From NCBI GenBank assembly GCA_009731375.1, contig BJOX01000296.1, positions 258,150 to 297,410 on the forward strand: a DNA stretch of 39,261 nucleotides, read 5' to 3'. Position 1 is the first letter of the stretch. Every line of letters begins with the position of its first letter. The notes below the pieces were generated by a model. It was not told where the DNA came from, searched no databases, and was given only the letters and a program-made list of their open reading frames with translations. This DNA comes from Paulinella micropora. Taxonomy: Eukaryota > Cercozoa > Imbricatea > Euglyphida. Below are positions 1 to 9,827 of this stretch, piece by piece. The translations under genes and the position numbers were made by a program.

Positions 1-240
1 TAGCCCAGGACCCAGCAGACACCAGATTGTTATGGGTGGGGTTTCGAGGCAGCTCTAGCAACCGCGCTTGGGGTATGCACTTGCACCTTCGGTGACGTCT
101 TGCAAGAGGTTGCTGGGACTGCGGAATAACCTCGGCTTAGTGTAGTCTTGCCCTCAGGAGCTCCATCGGTGGCCCCGATCATCAGGCGAGAGACTGACAC
201 GGGGGGGTGGAGGACCTCGAACAAGGGTATTGGAGGCTTA
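1..240 (+). repeat. Partial copy of the 493-bp repeat unit
   Basis: These 240 bases align without gaps to 34214-34453, inside the first of three tandem 493-bp units on the other side of the window. I see three mismatches (positions 74, 89 and 143). The copy is cut at its right end by an N gap and at its left by the window edge. No protein-coding potential is convincing. It shows that the repeat is dispersed as well as tandem. Confidence 0.93.
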
Positions 241-1075
241 NNNNNNNNNNNNNNNNNNNNNNNNNNNNNNNNNNNNNNNNNNNNNNNNNNNNNNNNNNNN
301 NNNNNNNNNNNNNNNNNNNNNNNNNNNNNNNNNNNNNNNNNNNNNNNNNNNNNNNNNNNNNNNNNNNNNNNNNNNNNNNNNNNNNNNNNNNNNNNNNNNN
401 NNNNNNNNNNNNNNNNNNNNNNNNNNNNNNNNNNNNNNNNNNNNNNNNNNNNNNNNNNNNNNNNNNNNNNNNNNNNNNNNNNNNNNNNNNNNNNNNNNNN
501 NNNNNNNNNNNNNNNNNNNNNNNNNNNNNNNNNNNNNNNNNNNNNNNNNNNNNNNNNNNNNNNNNNNNNNNNNNNNNNNNNNNNNNNNNNNNNNNNNNNN
601 NNNNNNNNNNNNNNNNNNNNNNNNNNNNNNNNNNNNNNNNNNNNNNNNNNNNNNNNNNNNNNNNNNNNNNNNNNNNNNNNNNNNNNNNNNNNNNNNNNNN
701 NNNNNNNNNNNNNNNNNNNNNNNNNNNNNNNNNNNNNNNNNNNNNNNNNNNNNNNNNNNNNNNNNNNNNNNNNNNNNNNNNNNNNNNNNNNNNNNNNNNN
801 NNNNNNNNNNNNNNNNNNNNNNNNNNNNNNNNNNNNNNNNNNNNNNNNNNNNNNNNNNNNNNNNNNNNNNNNNNNNNNNNNNNNNNNNNNNNNNNNNNNN
901 NNNNNNNNNNNNNNNNNNNNNNNNNNNNNNNNNNNNNNNNNNNNNNNNNNNNNNNNNNNNNNNNNNNNNNNNNNNNNNNNNNNNNNNNNNNNNNNNNNNN
1001 NNNNNNNNNNNNNNNNNNNNNNNNNNNNNNNNNNNNNNNNNNNNNNNNNNNNNNNNNNNNNNNNNNNNNNNNNNN
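241..1075. other. Assembly gap (835 N)
   Basis: A run of N. Nothing can be said about the content. It separates a partial 493-bp repeat unit from a tRNA-like repeat. Apparent reading frames across it are artefacts. Confidence 1.
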
Positions 1076-1079
1076 TTTT

Positions 1080-1156
1080 GGACACCGTGATAGCCCAGTG
1101 GTCAAGTTCTACCATCTGGGCCCTGTCGACAGTTCGATTCCCGTCGGTGCCACCAG
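1080..1156 (+). repeat. tRNA-like repeat (SINE-like head), copy 1
   Basis: Seventy-seven bases identical except for one position (A at 1130 versus C) to 39185-39261. A box-A-like TAGCCCAGTGG lies at 1091-1101 and a box-B-like GTTCGATTCC at 1132-1141, at the spacing of an internal Pol III promoter. The 3' end CGGTGCC can pair with the 5' end except for an extra A, and is followed by ACCA. The D arm does not fold cleanly. A tRNA-derived dispersed repeat is therefore more likely than a working tRNA gene. The downstream part to about 1310 may be the repeat body. Confidence 0.65.
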
Positions 1157-1222
1157 TATTTTCATTGAACATACGCTCCGTCTGGGCCAGTATTTTCATT
1201 GAACATACCGGTCCGTCTGGAA
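1153..1222 (+). repeat. Two-copy 35-bp direct repeat after the tRNA-like head
   Basis: A 22-base stretch (CCAGTATTTTCATTGAACAT and two further bases) occurs at 1153-1174 and again at 1188-1209, each followed by a similar CCGTCTGG. The period is 35. The first copy overlaps the end of the tRNA-like segment. The remainder to 1310 is unique sequence without a recognisable gene, ending at a 10-N gap (1311-1320). Confidence 0.8.
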
Positions 1223-1320
1223 GTGTTGGAACTGCCCTTGCGGGGGTGTCATTAGAGCTTATCGTCAATTCTTCGTACTCCCCTCACGGGTGAGACGATG
1301 GAGGCGCATGNNNNNNNNNN

Positions 1321-1660
<340 letters not shown>

Positions 1661-1670
1661 TCATGTTTAG

Positions 1671-2150
1671 AAGGGCTGCAAGGTTATTGGCCAGACTGCT
1701 GTGGAGATCTTGCCGCCCCTCCACGGAAACCTCACAATCCTTATTACGATTACTACTGTTACTATTACTACTATCATCATTATTGCTACTACTATTATTA
1801 TTATTACTCTCATGCAGACGCGTTTCCGCTCTTTGATAGGAATCTGACAAAAATCACTATTATTAGTAGTTATCACTACCATTATTACTATCATCATTAC
1901 TACTACTACTATTATGATTATGACTACCATTATTACTATCATCCTTACTACTACTATAATGGCATATGATGACTACCATGAGGGCTCCGAAAATATTGGT
2001 CAGACTTATTATTCAGACGTATTATTACAGCTACTATGATGGTATGATGACTACGATTAGGGCTACAAGGCCATTGGTCAGACGACCGCGGACGTGTTGC
2101 CGCTCTTCGACTGCAACCACGTGGTGGGCAGCTCCATATCCGAGGGCAAG
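1671..2150 (+). other. Exon-like islands between ACT/ATT microsatellites
   Basis: Three short islands share the pattern G-x-[K/E]-x-I-G-Q-T when read in one frame: at 1671 (after TTTAG), at 1980 (after a CATGAG) and at 2061 (after GATTAG). The third is the best: 2061-2150 is 30 open codons, preceded by an AG and followed by a GT donor (GTGCTA). They look like diverged copies of one exon separated by microsatellite introns. They could be upstream exons of the transposase-like gene that follows or remnants of another host gene. I do not recognise the product. Confidence 0.3.
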
Positions 2151-2153
2151 GTG

Positions 2154-2225
<72 letters not shown>

Positions 2226-2232
2226 TTACTAG

Positions 2233-2324
<92 letters not shown>

Positions 2325-2364
2325 GCTACCATCATAACACTAAGCCTATTCCTAACCCTTATTT

Positions 2365-2433
<69 letters not shown>

Positions 2434-2480
2434 GTCTCCTCCTCCTCCTCCTCCTTCCTCCTCCTCCTCCTCCTCGTCCT
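2151..2480. repeat. ACT/CTA microsatellite with a CTC tail
   Basis: Mainly tandem ACT triplets broken by short interruptions at about 2225-2270 and 2320-2365, ending in CTC repeats up to a CCTAG that could act as a splice acceptor at 2480. No gene is seen. Confidence 0.95.
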
Positions 2481-3056
2481 AGGTGCATGTACACACCGAT
2501 TTCCGCGCTTACGTTGCATTAAGTGCTCGCCTCGCTTTCGCGAAAAGATGGAACAGGACTAAATACCCGGCCTCGTCTCCATTCCAATCTTGGTAGGAGG
2601 CGATGGCCTGCCATTAAATCACGGAAAATTTGGCATTGCCCGGTCGGTTTGGTTGAACACTGTCTTCAACGTGGCTTCACCATCAGTGAGAAGAGAGCGC
2701 ATGATAGGTTCGCTGATTGGGGGACCGGTGCTACCTTCCAGCTTGAGAACCAGCATGTGGCCGATGCGCCGCGAGCTCAGCTCTTTGTACCTTCCCTTTT
2801 GGGCACAAGACATTCGGTCCGAAAACAAGCTCTGCCGTATCATTCTTCTCGGTGTGATGGGAGATGGACAAGGGATCAAAAAAATGGTAGGCTCGACCTG
2901 GACTGGTGCGTGGAGTTGTCCCTCGTGTAAACTCAGATTTGTGGAGCTCACGAAAGGGCGCTGGATTACACCAGATTTTCGTGTGTTTCTTCCGCGAAAC
3001 CATCCCTTCCGTACTGACCTACGGTTTGGAGAACCTTGCCGTGATGATCCACCAAA

Positions 3057-3443
3057 GTAAGTATTGCCAAATGTCAATATAGTCATTGCAGATGTCAATG
3101 TAAATATTGCTCATTATCATCTTGCCAAATATCAATGTAAATATTGCCAAATATCAATATAAAGATTGCCAAGTATCAATATAAATATTGCATAGTACCA
3201 ATATAAATATTGCCAAATACCAATATAAATATTGCGGAATACCAATATTAATAATGCTAAATATCAATGTAAATATTGCCAAAATATCAATATAAATATT
3301 GCCAAATATCCATATAAATATTGCAGAATACCAATATAGATATTGCATAATACTAATATAAATATTGCCAAATATCAATCTAAAGATTGCCAAATATCAA
3401 TATAACGATTGCCAAATATCAATATAAATATTGCCCATGGTAG
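3057..3443 (+). repeat. Intron 1 array of 22-bp AT-rich units
   Basis: About 16 head-to-tail units close to CCAAATATCAATATAAATATTG fill the whole intron between the GTAAGT donor and the GGTAG acceptor. Most units keep one orientation. Antisense frames through it give only I/Y/L-rich nonsense. Confidence 0.92.
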
Positions 3444-4289
3444 GTACAAAAACCATGAGTGGTACGTCCAGTACGGCCGATGCGGAGAAGCCATGAACGC
3501 CAACCTGCTTGAAGATCAGAAGGCAAAGCACAAAGGTGTGAAGTACCTTGCCGCTTTAAGTGGTGTTCCTGGTTTCGATGTAGCACGTGATTTCTTCCTG
3601 GACCTAATGCACCTTATTTGGAACCTGTTCCAGTATTTCATCCGAATGACTTGGCAGCAAACACAGGCAGAAACCAACAACCAGAAAAGTAAAGGACACA
3701 AGGTGAAACCGTTACCACGTTTCCATATACGGAAGCAGCAAGCAGGAGAAGACTTCCAGGAATATCAAACAGCAATGCGGGAAGCCAAGCAGAAGCACGA
3801 CCGGGACACAAAGTTGGTCGAGCAGGCTCTGATCGACTATCAAGAGCTGGGTTTGGATGCAGCCACCAGGTACGAAGTTTGCAACATGTTTATAAGTATA
3901 ATGGCTTCGAGAGGTATGAAGGGTACAGGGTCACCCTATGGTAACTTTGGATCATTTAAATCTGCGGACGCAAGCTTTTTTTTCAAGTACTGCCCTTGGA
4001 TTTTCGACGGCATTGACGATATCAAGGCAACACGTCTCTGCATGAGGCGCACACTTCCGACCGACGTTAAGGAAAAGATTGGGCTTTTCTTCACCGAGCA
4101 GGTTACTACCTTGTACGTTGTAATTTATCCTCTGTTGTGGAACTCCGCCTTCATCTTTTGACGCTCGTCATCTGTCGATGCTCCCAACTGACGAGCGTCA
4201 AAGCATGCGCTCAGCAAATATTTGGGATAGGAAGATGTATGTACGATCTCTGTTGATTGGGAAGAAATCTCTCGTACATACAGGATCTT

Positions 4290-4670
4290 CCATCGACCGG
4301 TCTATCAATATTGCATCAATTTCAATATCAATATTGCTTTTTGGCAATATTAATATTGCATCAATTTCAATATTAATATTGCATTTTTGCAATATTAATA
4401 TGGCACGATTTCAATATTAATATTGCTTTTTTGCAATATTAATATTACGTAATTTCAATATTAATATTGAAAAAGCAATATTAATATTGCATACATTTTA
4501 ATATTAATATTTCTTTTTTGCCCAAATATTAATATTAATATTGCTGTTTCGAAATACAAATATTGACAATATTTCAATACTTGTATTGCCATTTTGAAAC
4601 ATAAATATTGACATTCTTTTTGTATATTGCTTGTGGTATATTGATCCAGTAATGATATCATTTGTTATTT
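4290..4670 (+). repeat. Intron 2 array of palindromic CAATATTAATATTG units
   Basis: The 14-base perfect palindrome CAATATTAATATTG recurs about every 22-23 bases. The spacers tend to alternate between a T-run type (CTTTTTTG) and an A/T mixed type (CATACATTT). The array fills most of the intron of the transposase-like gene (4102-4676). The first part of the intron, 4102-4290, is unique sequence. Confidence 0.92.
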
Positions 4671-5261
4671 TGGTAGGTGGTGGAAATTGCACATGGTATA
4701 CCCAAGACGGAACATACGTACTGGCTGCATCAGTTTGCCTGCAAAGTAATCAAACAGATGGCTGAGTGGGGCCCACTGCCTGACGTCGCTGCTTTTGATT
4801 TAGAGCGTGAAGGAGGAGAAAGCAAAAAACAAGTGCACACCTCCAACGAGCCAGAGAAGACTTTGCGTTGGCAGCAAAAGGCAGTAACGTCCTTTTTCGG
4901 CTCTGGGAGAAGCTAGCAATGATATCAAAGAAAAGAGAGTCCTTGCTGACCTGGAGATCGCCCGATCCTACGGAGGGAGAGATGTAAACTTTGCACAGAC
5001 TCGATACGAAATGATTTGGCACAGGAAGAAAAGATTTCTGAAACCTAAGGAAAGCGCGGAGGCGGTACGATTTGTCGTATCTTGCTGGGAAAAAATTCCG
5101 CAATGGCAGCATCTGTCTGCGCAGCCGCATTTTGAGAAGGAAGAGATGCTGCTGTGCAGGAAAGTCTGCATCAAAGGAGTGCAGATGTCTTGTACCACAA
5201 ATGCACGAGGACAACTGTTTGCAGGTGGAAACAGCTCATTGCTGATAATTTTTGTTGCCCG

Positions 5262-5574
5262 CTTTTCTCAATATTTATGTTGCTTATGTTGCTTTTTACT
5301 AAATTTCAATATTTATGTTGCTTTTGTTCAATATAAATATTGATTGAATTTCAATATTTATATTGATTCACTGCAATGTAAATATTGAAGATGTTGCAAT
5401 ATTAATATTGCTTGTTTGCGATATAAATATTGACTGAATATCAATACTTATATTGCTTTTTTGAAATATAAATATTCACTTAATCTCAATATTTATATTA
5501 CTAAAAAAGCAATATAAATATTGGACAGATTTCAGTATTTATATTGCTTTTCTGTAATATAAATATTGACTAAA
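5262..5574 (+). repeat. Intron 3 array with alternating orientation
   Basis: Units CAATATTTATATTG and CAATATAAATATTG alternate. They are reverse complements of each other, so neighbouring units can pair into hairpins. The interval is flanked by the near-direct repeat CTGTTTGCA at 5215-5223 and 5575-5583. It splits coding sequence of the transposase-like gene. Confidence 0.85.
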
Positions 5575-6264
5575 CTGTTTGCAAGTGGCAGCAGCTTCCT
5601 GACTCTTGATGGGAAAAGTTTGAAGAGCATTTTCGAAGATGCTACTCACAATTTCTTTTTTGTCGGTAATGAGCGACCGTATGCCGCCTACGTGGAATAC
5701 TACGTTCGTTTATCATTTGATTCAGCGCTGTCTCAGAGTTCTGTTGACTTGGCAAGAGTACAACTTTTTCAGACAATCCCATACGAAAACGAGCGTTTGA
5801 TATCTATCTGTGACTCAAGTTTGCAAAAACCAACTTTGACATTCCTGCCGCTGTGCTACTTGAAAGAGCCGTGCATGGTGGCACCAGTTCCGTTGCAAGC
5901 GCGGCGATGGTTTTTCATACAGGTGGATCAGACCCAGTACTTACCACACAGCCTGCAGCAACAGCTGCAACAACAACAACAACATCAGCAACATCAACAA
6001 CGACAACCGCTGCAACCACAGCAGCAACAACGACAACCGCAGCAACCATAGCAGCAACAAGGACAACAACAACAACACCAATAACAGCAGCAGTTGCAAG
6101 TTGTAGATTTAGAGGAAACAGACGAAGAGGAAGAACAACAACATCAGCAACATCAACAAGGACAACCGCAAGAACCACAGCAGCATGCGCAATCGGAAGT
6201 TGTAGATTTAGACGACACAGACGAAGAGGGGAAAAAAAGTAAGAGGAGGACCCGCACGAGGTGA

Positions 6265-6390
6265 AGAAGAAGAAGAAGAAAAAGAAGAAGAAGAAGAAGA
6301 ACAAGAACAAGAAGAAGAAGAAGAAGAAGAAGAAGAAGAAGAAGAAGAAGAAAAAGAAGAAAAAGAAGAAGAAGAAGAAGAAGTACTATC
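6265..6390 (+). repeat. GAA microsatellite
   Basis: About 120 bases of GAA/AAG triplets immediately after the TGA that ends the transposase-like gene. Confidence 0.97.
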
Positions 6391-6394
6391 CCTT

Positions 6395-7435
6395 CGTGAA
6401 CAAAATCAATATACATATTGAAGAGTACAATATTAATATTAAAATTATGCAATATAAATAATGCAGTTTTACAATATAAATTGTTTTTAATATAAATATT
6501 GCAAATAAGCAATATTAATATTGCATACATTTCAATATTGCTTAATATTGCTTTTTGGTAATATTAATATTGCATACATTTCAATATTAATATTGCTTTT
6601 TTGCAATATTAATATTGCATCAATTTCAATATTAATATTGCTTTTTGCGATTTTACATGTCAGTCCGAAACGATTGGAAACTTAGCAAACATTTCCAGGG
6701 AAGAAATTTTTGTTATATCTCCAATTGTTTCAGACGGGCACTCACATCAGTTGTTATATAATTATTGCAATATTAATATTGCATTTTTGCAATATTAATA
6801 TTGCATATATTTCAATATTAATATTTCTTAATATTGCTTTTTTGCAATATTAATATTGCATACATTTCAATGTTAATATTGATTGTTAGCAATATTAATA
6901 TTGCACCAATTTCAATATCAATATTGATTTTTTTTGTGATTTTACGAAACGATTGGAAACATAACAAGCATTTCCAGGGAAGAAATTTTTGTTATATTTC
7001 CAATTGCTTCAGACGGGCACTCACATGCAGTTGTTTCTGAACATTCAATACTTGTATTGAAAAGATACAATATTTATATTACTTGATTTTAATATAAATA
7101 TTGAAGTTTTTAATATTAATATTGTATTAAAATCAATATTAGTATTGCATAAAATCAATATTATTATTGTATTTTTTTAATAATTTTTTTTAACTTCGTG
7201 TGAAAATACTTGAAAACTAGTGACAATAATGGTGCAAGATTCATATTGGAACAAAATCAATATTTTTTTTTGCGTTTGTTTCATAAAAATTTTCGATAAA
7301 AAATCAATTTTTTTTTTTTGGAAATATTGATTTCAAAATCAATATATTTTTTTTTTGGAAAAAGATATTGATCTTGAATCAATACTAAATATTGAAAAAT
7401 TAATTAAAAAAAATATTGATGAAAATCAATATTCG
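6395..7435 (+). repeat. Intergenic array of AATATTAATATTG palindromes with a 100-bp inner repeat
   Basis: The same palindromic unit as in the introns continues outside the gene. Two unique blocks of about 100 bases, 6655-6757 and 6940-7034, are near-identical to each other (shared landmark AAACGATTGGAAAC, then CATTTCCAGGGAAGAAATTT and CAGACGGGCACTCACAT). From about 7180 the array degenerates into A/T-rich sequence with ATATTGAT motifs. No coding sequence is seen. Confidence 0.88.
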
Positions 7436-8087
7436 CACTCCGGGTGGTGTATTGTCTGTTCCATTCCATTATCTTCCTTATCACATATTTCCACCAGGGG
7501 CACTGGGCTCCCTTATCAACCTTATTACATCTGAGTTTTAAAACTTACTCCCTGCTTTTTTGGCATATTATCAGCAAGTTTAAAAGTGACAATTAGGGTA
7601 TCGGTGCCTTTTTCAATTTAAGGGGCCGGGTCCAGATATGTACCCGGCAGGGAGGGGAAAACCAGCGAGAATTGATCAGGTTTCGCGGAAGCTTTGGTTA
7701 TGGTCTATCGTGAAGTTCTGAATTAGGGGTGTGTCACTGTGTGTCACTACTTGTCATGGTGACAGTTGGATGTGTTATGAGGTGAGGTAGTGATAGCCAA
7801 AAATCTGCTGTGTGATGATGAGAGGATTGTTGCCTCTTGGTGCTGGCGTGTACGTGCTCTTTACATTCTTGCGTTCGGTTTGGTGCGTGGACCTGGTTTT
7901 CTTTGAACGGTTTTTTAACAACCCACTTTTTTGGGTACCGGATGGGATAACTGACGCAGCCCGGTGCAAGCCAACACCCGCAAAATACTGTAAATTTTTT
8001 CCAACCATTTTTTCGTGAACCCGGTTGTGCCCTTAAAAAACAAAAAATATAGGAGAGGCTTTTGGAAGGTCAAGTTCGGGAGTAAGG
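7436..8087. other. Unassigned sequence left of the viral element
   Basis: Mixed-composition sequence without a recognisable gene. Short frames on both strands (for example 7775-8008 on minus, 7812-8018 on plus) show no known domain. There is a GC-rich patch around 7620-7660. It may be host flank or a decayed repeat. Confidence 0.6.
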
Positions 8088-8090
8088 AAG

Positions 8091-8154
<64 letters not shown>

Positions 8155-8167
8155 GTTGTTGTTGTTA
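8088..8167 (+). repeat. GTT microsatellite at the left border of the element
   Basis: Some 25 GTT triplets with a single GTGTT interruption. The same interruption occurs in the second copy at 9383-9460. Viral genes begin to the right. A longer GTT tract of the same orientation borders the element at 27487. Confidence 0.98.
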
Positions 8168-8175
8168 AAAAATGA

Positions 8176-8227
8176 GGAAAGAGAGGGGGGGGGTGATCCA
8201 AAGTCTCCCCCCCCCCTCCCCCTTTCC
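8176..8227. repeat. Poly-G/poly-C inverted repeat
   Basis: GGAAAGAGAG followed by eight further G (8176-8193) is complementary, with small gaps, to a C-rich arm ending CCCCCTTTCC (8207-8227). This could form a strong hairpin with a 13-base loop. It sits just inside the GTT tract and is repeated at 9469-9520. It may be a remnant of an element end, but no matching copy is seen at the right end. Confidence 0.6.
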
Positions 8228-8534
8228 GTTTTGAATTTTGCTATCGTTTGCAATTTTTTACAAAGTCAGTCGTATTAAGAGATTTTATCATTTTACCCAG
8301 TTTTTACACATATCCCCACAAAAACACAAAAAGCGAGCAGACGAGGAAAAAAAGAAAATTCAATCCCGCGAAATTCGCGTCTTCGTGTAAAAAAAATAAA
8401 GAAACGGCAAATTCGTCCGCACTTTACGACATACCGCAGTGCGATGACCATTTCGGCCCTTTGGTCCCCGAAATAAAAAAGGAAATACTACAAATCTAAT
8501 ATGACCTTTTTCTTTTTGTGTCGTTTGGTTTCAA

Positions 8535-9311
8535 TTATGTTTTCTGGTTGTATGTCTTCTTTTTTAACTGTTGCTTTATTTTCTTCTCCTTCGTTATCTC
8601 TTGAACTTGTTCGTTAATTTGCTTTTCATCATCAACTGGCTTTTCAAACTTAGTCTTTAATAACTCTCGGGGGCTAACTAGTTCCTTATTAGATAGCACA
8701 ATCTTAAATCCATTTCTACCCAAAACCGTATATATCTGCTTTGACCAAGTTCGTCCGCCTTTTGAAAATAGATTTCGTTGAACTTCTCGTCTTACCTTAT
8801 CGCCTGGTTCAAATTCGTTAATCTTTCATCTCTTAATTTTTTGTTTATTAGTAGCTTTTCCATTCAGCACATGAATTGGTCTAGCTTTGATTGTTGGATG
8901 AAAACGATTATTGTAAGCTTTGACCATATCATCAATGTATGAGACCCAGTCAAAGTTCCCATTAGTTTCAAATAGTATGTCAAGCCACCTTCTAATAGTT
9001 CTGATAACTCTATCAACTATTGCGAGTGCTTTGTGGTCTCCTACTTCAACTGTTCTGTGTTCAATGTTATGTTCATCAAAATATTTACTAACTGCTCCTT
9101 TGTATTCTCCTCCGCTATCTGTTGTAATGATTTCTGGAATATATGGGATAGATTTTAAACCAGTATATACTTCATTCGCAGTTTTATTTTTTAGCGGTCT
9201 AACTTCTAAAAATCTACTATTAGTGTCAATCCAAACCAACATAAAGGCATATTTTTTATTACCTGGTTTATCTTTTAACTTAGACATATCCGCCAAATCT
9301 ACGAACACTTG
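8535..9311 (-). pseudogene. Integrase, truncated copy at the contig edge
   Basis: Identical to 9828-10604 of the complete copy, including the internal TGA, but cut by the N gap before the N-terminus. It is probably not a separate gene. See the entry at 9828-10712 for the domain description. Confidence 0.85.
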
Positions 9312-9382
9312 NNNNNNNNNNNNNNNNNNNNNNNNNNNNNNNNNNNNNNNNNNNNNNNNNNNNNNNNNNNNNNNNNNNNNNN
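9312..9382. other. Assembly gap (71 N)
   Basis: This run of N separates the two copies of the 1.2-kb duplicated stretch. The contigs on both sides overlap in sequence content, so the gap length is not meaningful. Confidence 1.
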
Positions 9383-9383
9383 G

Positions 9384-9447
<64 letters not shown>

Positions 9448-9540
9448 GTTGTTGTTGTTAAAAAATGAGGAAAGAGAGGGGGGGGGTGATCCAAAGTCTC
9501 CCCCCCCCCTCCCCCTTTCCGTTTTGAATTTTGCTATCGT

Positions 9541-9792
9541 TTGCAATTTTTTACAAAGTCAGTCGTATTAAGAGATTTTATCATTTTACCCAGTTTTTAC
9601 ACATATCCCCACAAAAACACAAAAAGCGAGCAGACGAGGAAAAAAAGAAAATTCAATCCCGCGAAATTCGCGTCTTCGTGTAAAAAAAATAAAGAAACGG
9701 CAAATTCGTCCGCACTTTACGACATACCGCAGTGCGATGACCATTTCGGCCCTTTGGTCCCCGAAATAAAAAAGGAAATACTACAAATCTAA
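9541..9792 (+). CDS. Open frame at the left end of the element, unknown (also at 8248-8499)
   Basis: About 83 codons open from a TTG. The frame also stays open leftward into the poly-C tract, so the true start is unclear. The C-terminal half (ALYDIPQCDDHFGPLVPEIK) has ordinary amino-acid composition and GC-richer third positions than its surroundings, and the middle is Lys/Arg-rich. It ends 35 bases before the convergent integrase gene ends. I do not recognise a family. It may be an element gene, a fragment or chance. Confidence 0.3.
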   Translation: MQFFTKSVVLRDFIILPSFYTYPHKNTKSEQTRKKRKFNPAKFASSCKKNKETANSSALYDIPQCDDHFGPLVPEIKKEILQI

Positions 9793-9827
9793 TATGACCT
9801 TTTTCTTTTTGTGTCGTTTGGTTTCAA

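Larger units (their letters stand above)
2481..6264 (+). pseudogene. Tnp2-like (CACTA/EnSpm-type) transposase gene, multi-exon, decayed
   Basis: I infer a spliced gene with exons at about 2597-3056, 3444-4101, 4677-5224 and 5575-6264, plus a possible small first exon at 2481-2527. Exon 1 carries GDGLPLN and an LLGVMGDG...KMVG...CPSC stretch. Exon 2 carries VPGFDVARDFFLDLMH, matching the position of the DYMH-type motif in Tnp2-family proteins. The last exon resembles the C-terminal domain seen after Tnp2 and ends in a Q-rich tail with two VVDL[E/D]-acid segments. The introns at 3057 (GTAAGT) and 4102 end in GGTAG and join in phase 2 and phase 0. A frameshift lies near 4890, and in-frame TAG (6049) and TAA (6082) interrupt the Q-rich tail. 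The join around 5225-5575 is unresolved. Family assignment rests on motifs only; a domesticated host gene is an alternative. Confidence 0.6.
8090..9311. repeat. Left copy of an exact duplication (partner 9383-10604)
   Basis: Every landmark I compared recurs at a constant offset of 1293 bases, including the GTGTT interruption in the GTT tract, the poly-G/C arms and the integrase codons. The left copy stops at an N gap inside the integrase gene, and the right copy starts at the end of the same gap inside GTT. The simplest reading is two overlapping contigs that were scaffolded without merging. Confidence 0.95.

Noticed and set aside
2619-3098. 159-codon frame on the minus strand
   Set aside because: It lies opposite exon 1 of the transposase-like gene, which has family motifs and a matching splice donor; the minus frame has neither.
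5566-6264. Alternative genetic code with TAA/TAG read as Gln
   Set aside because: TAG and TAA do stand where Gln would fit in the Q-rich tail. However, TAA, TAG and TGA all also terminate viral genes here, TGA interrupts others, and the Kelch exons have no such codons. Decay is simpler.
3057-7435. CRISPR-like array
   Set aside because: The regular 22-23-bp period is of the repeat itself; spacers are 8-9 bases, non-unique and AT-only, and the setting is eukaryotic introns.
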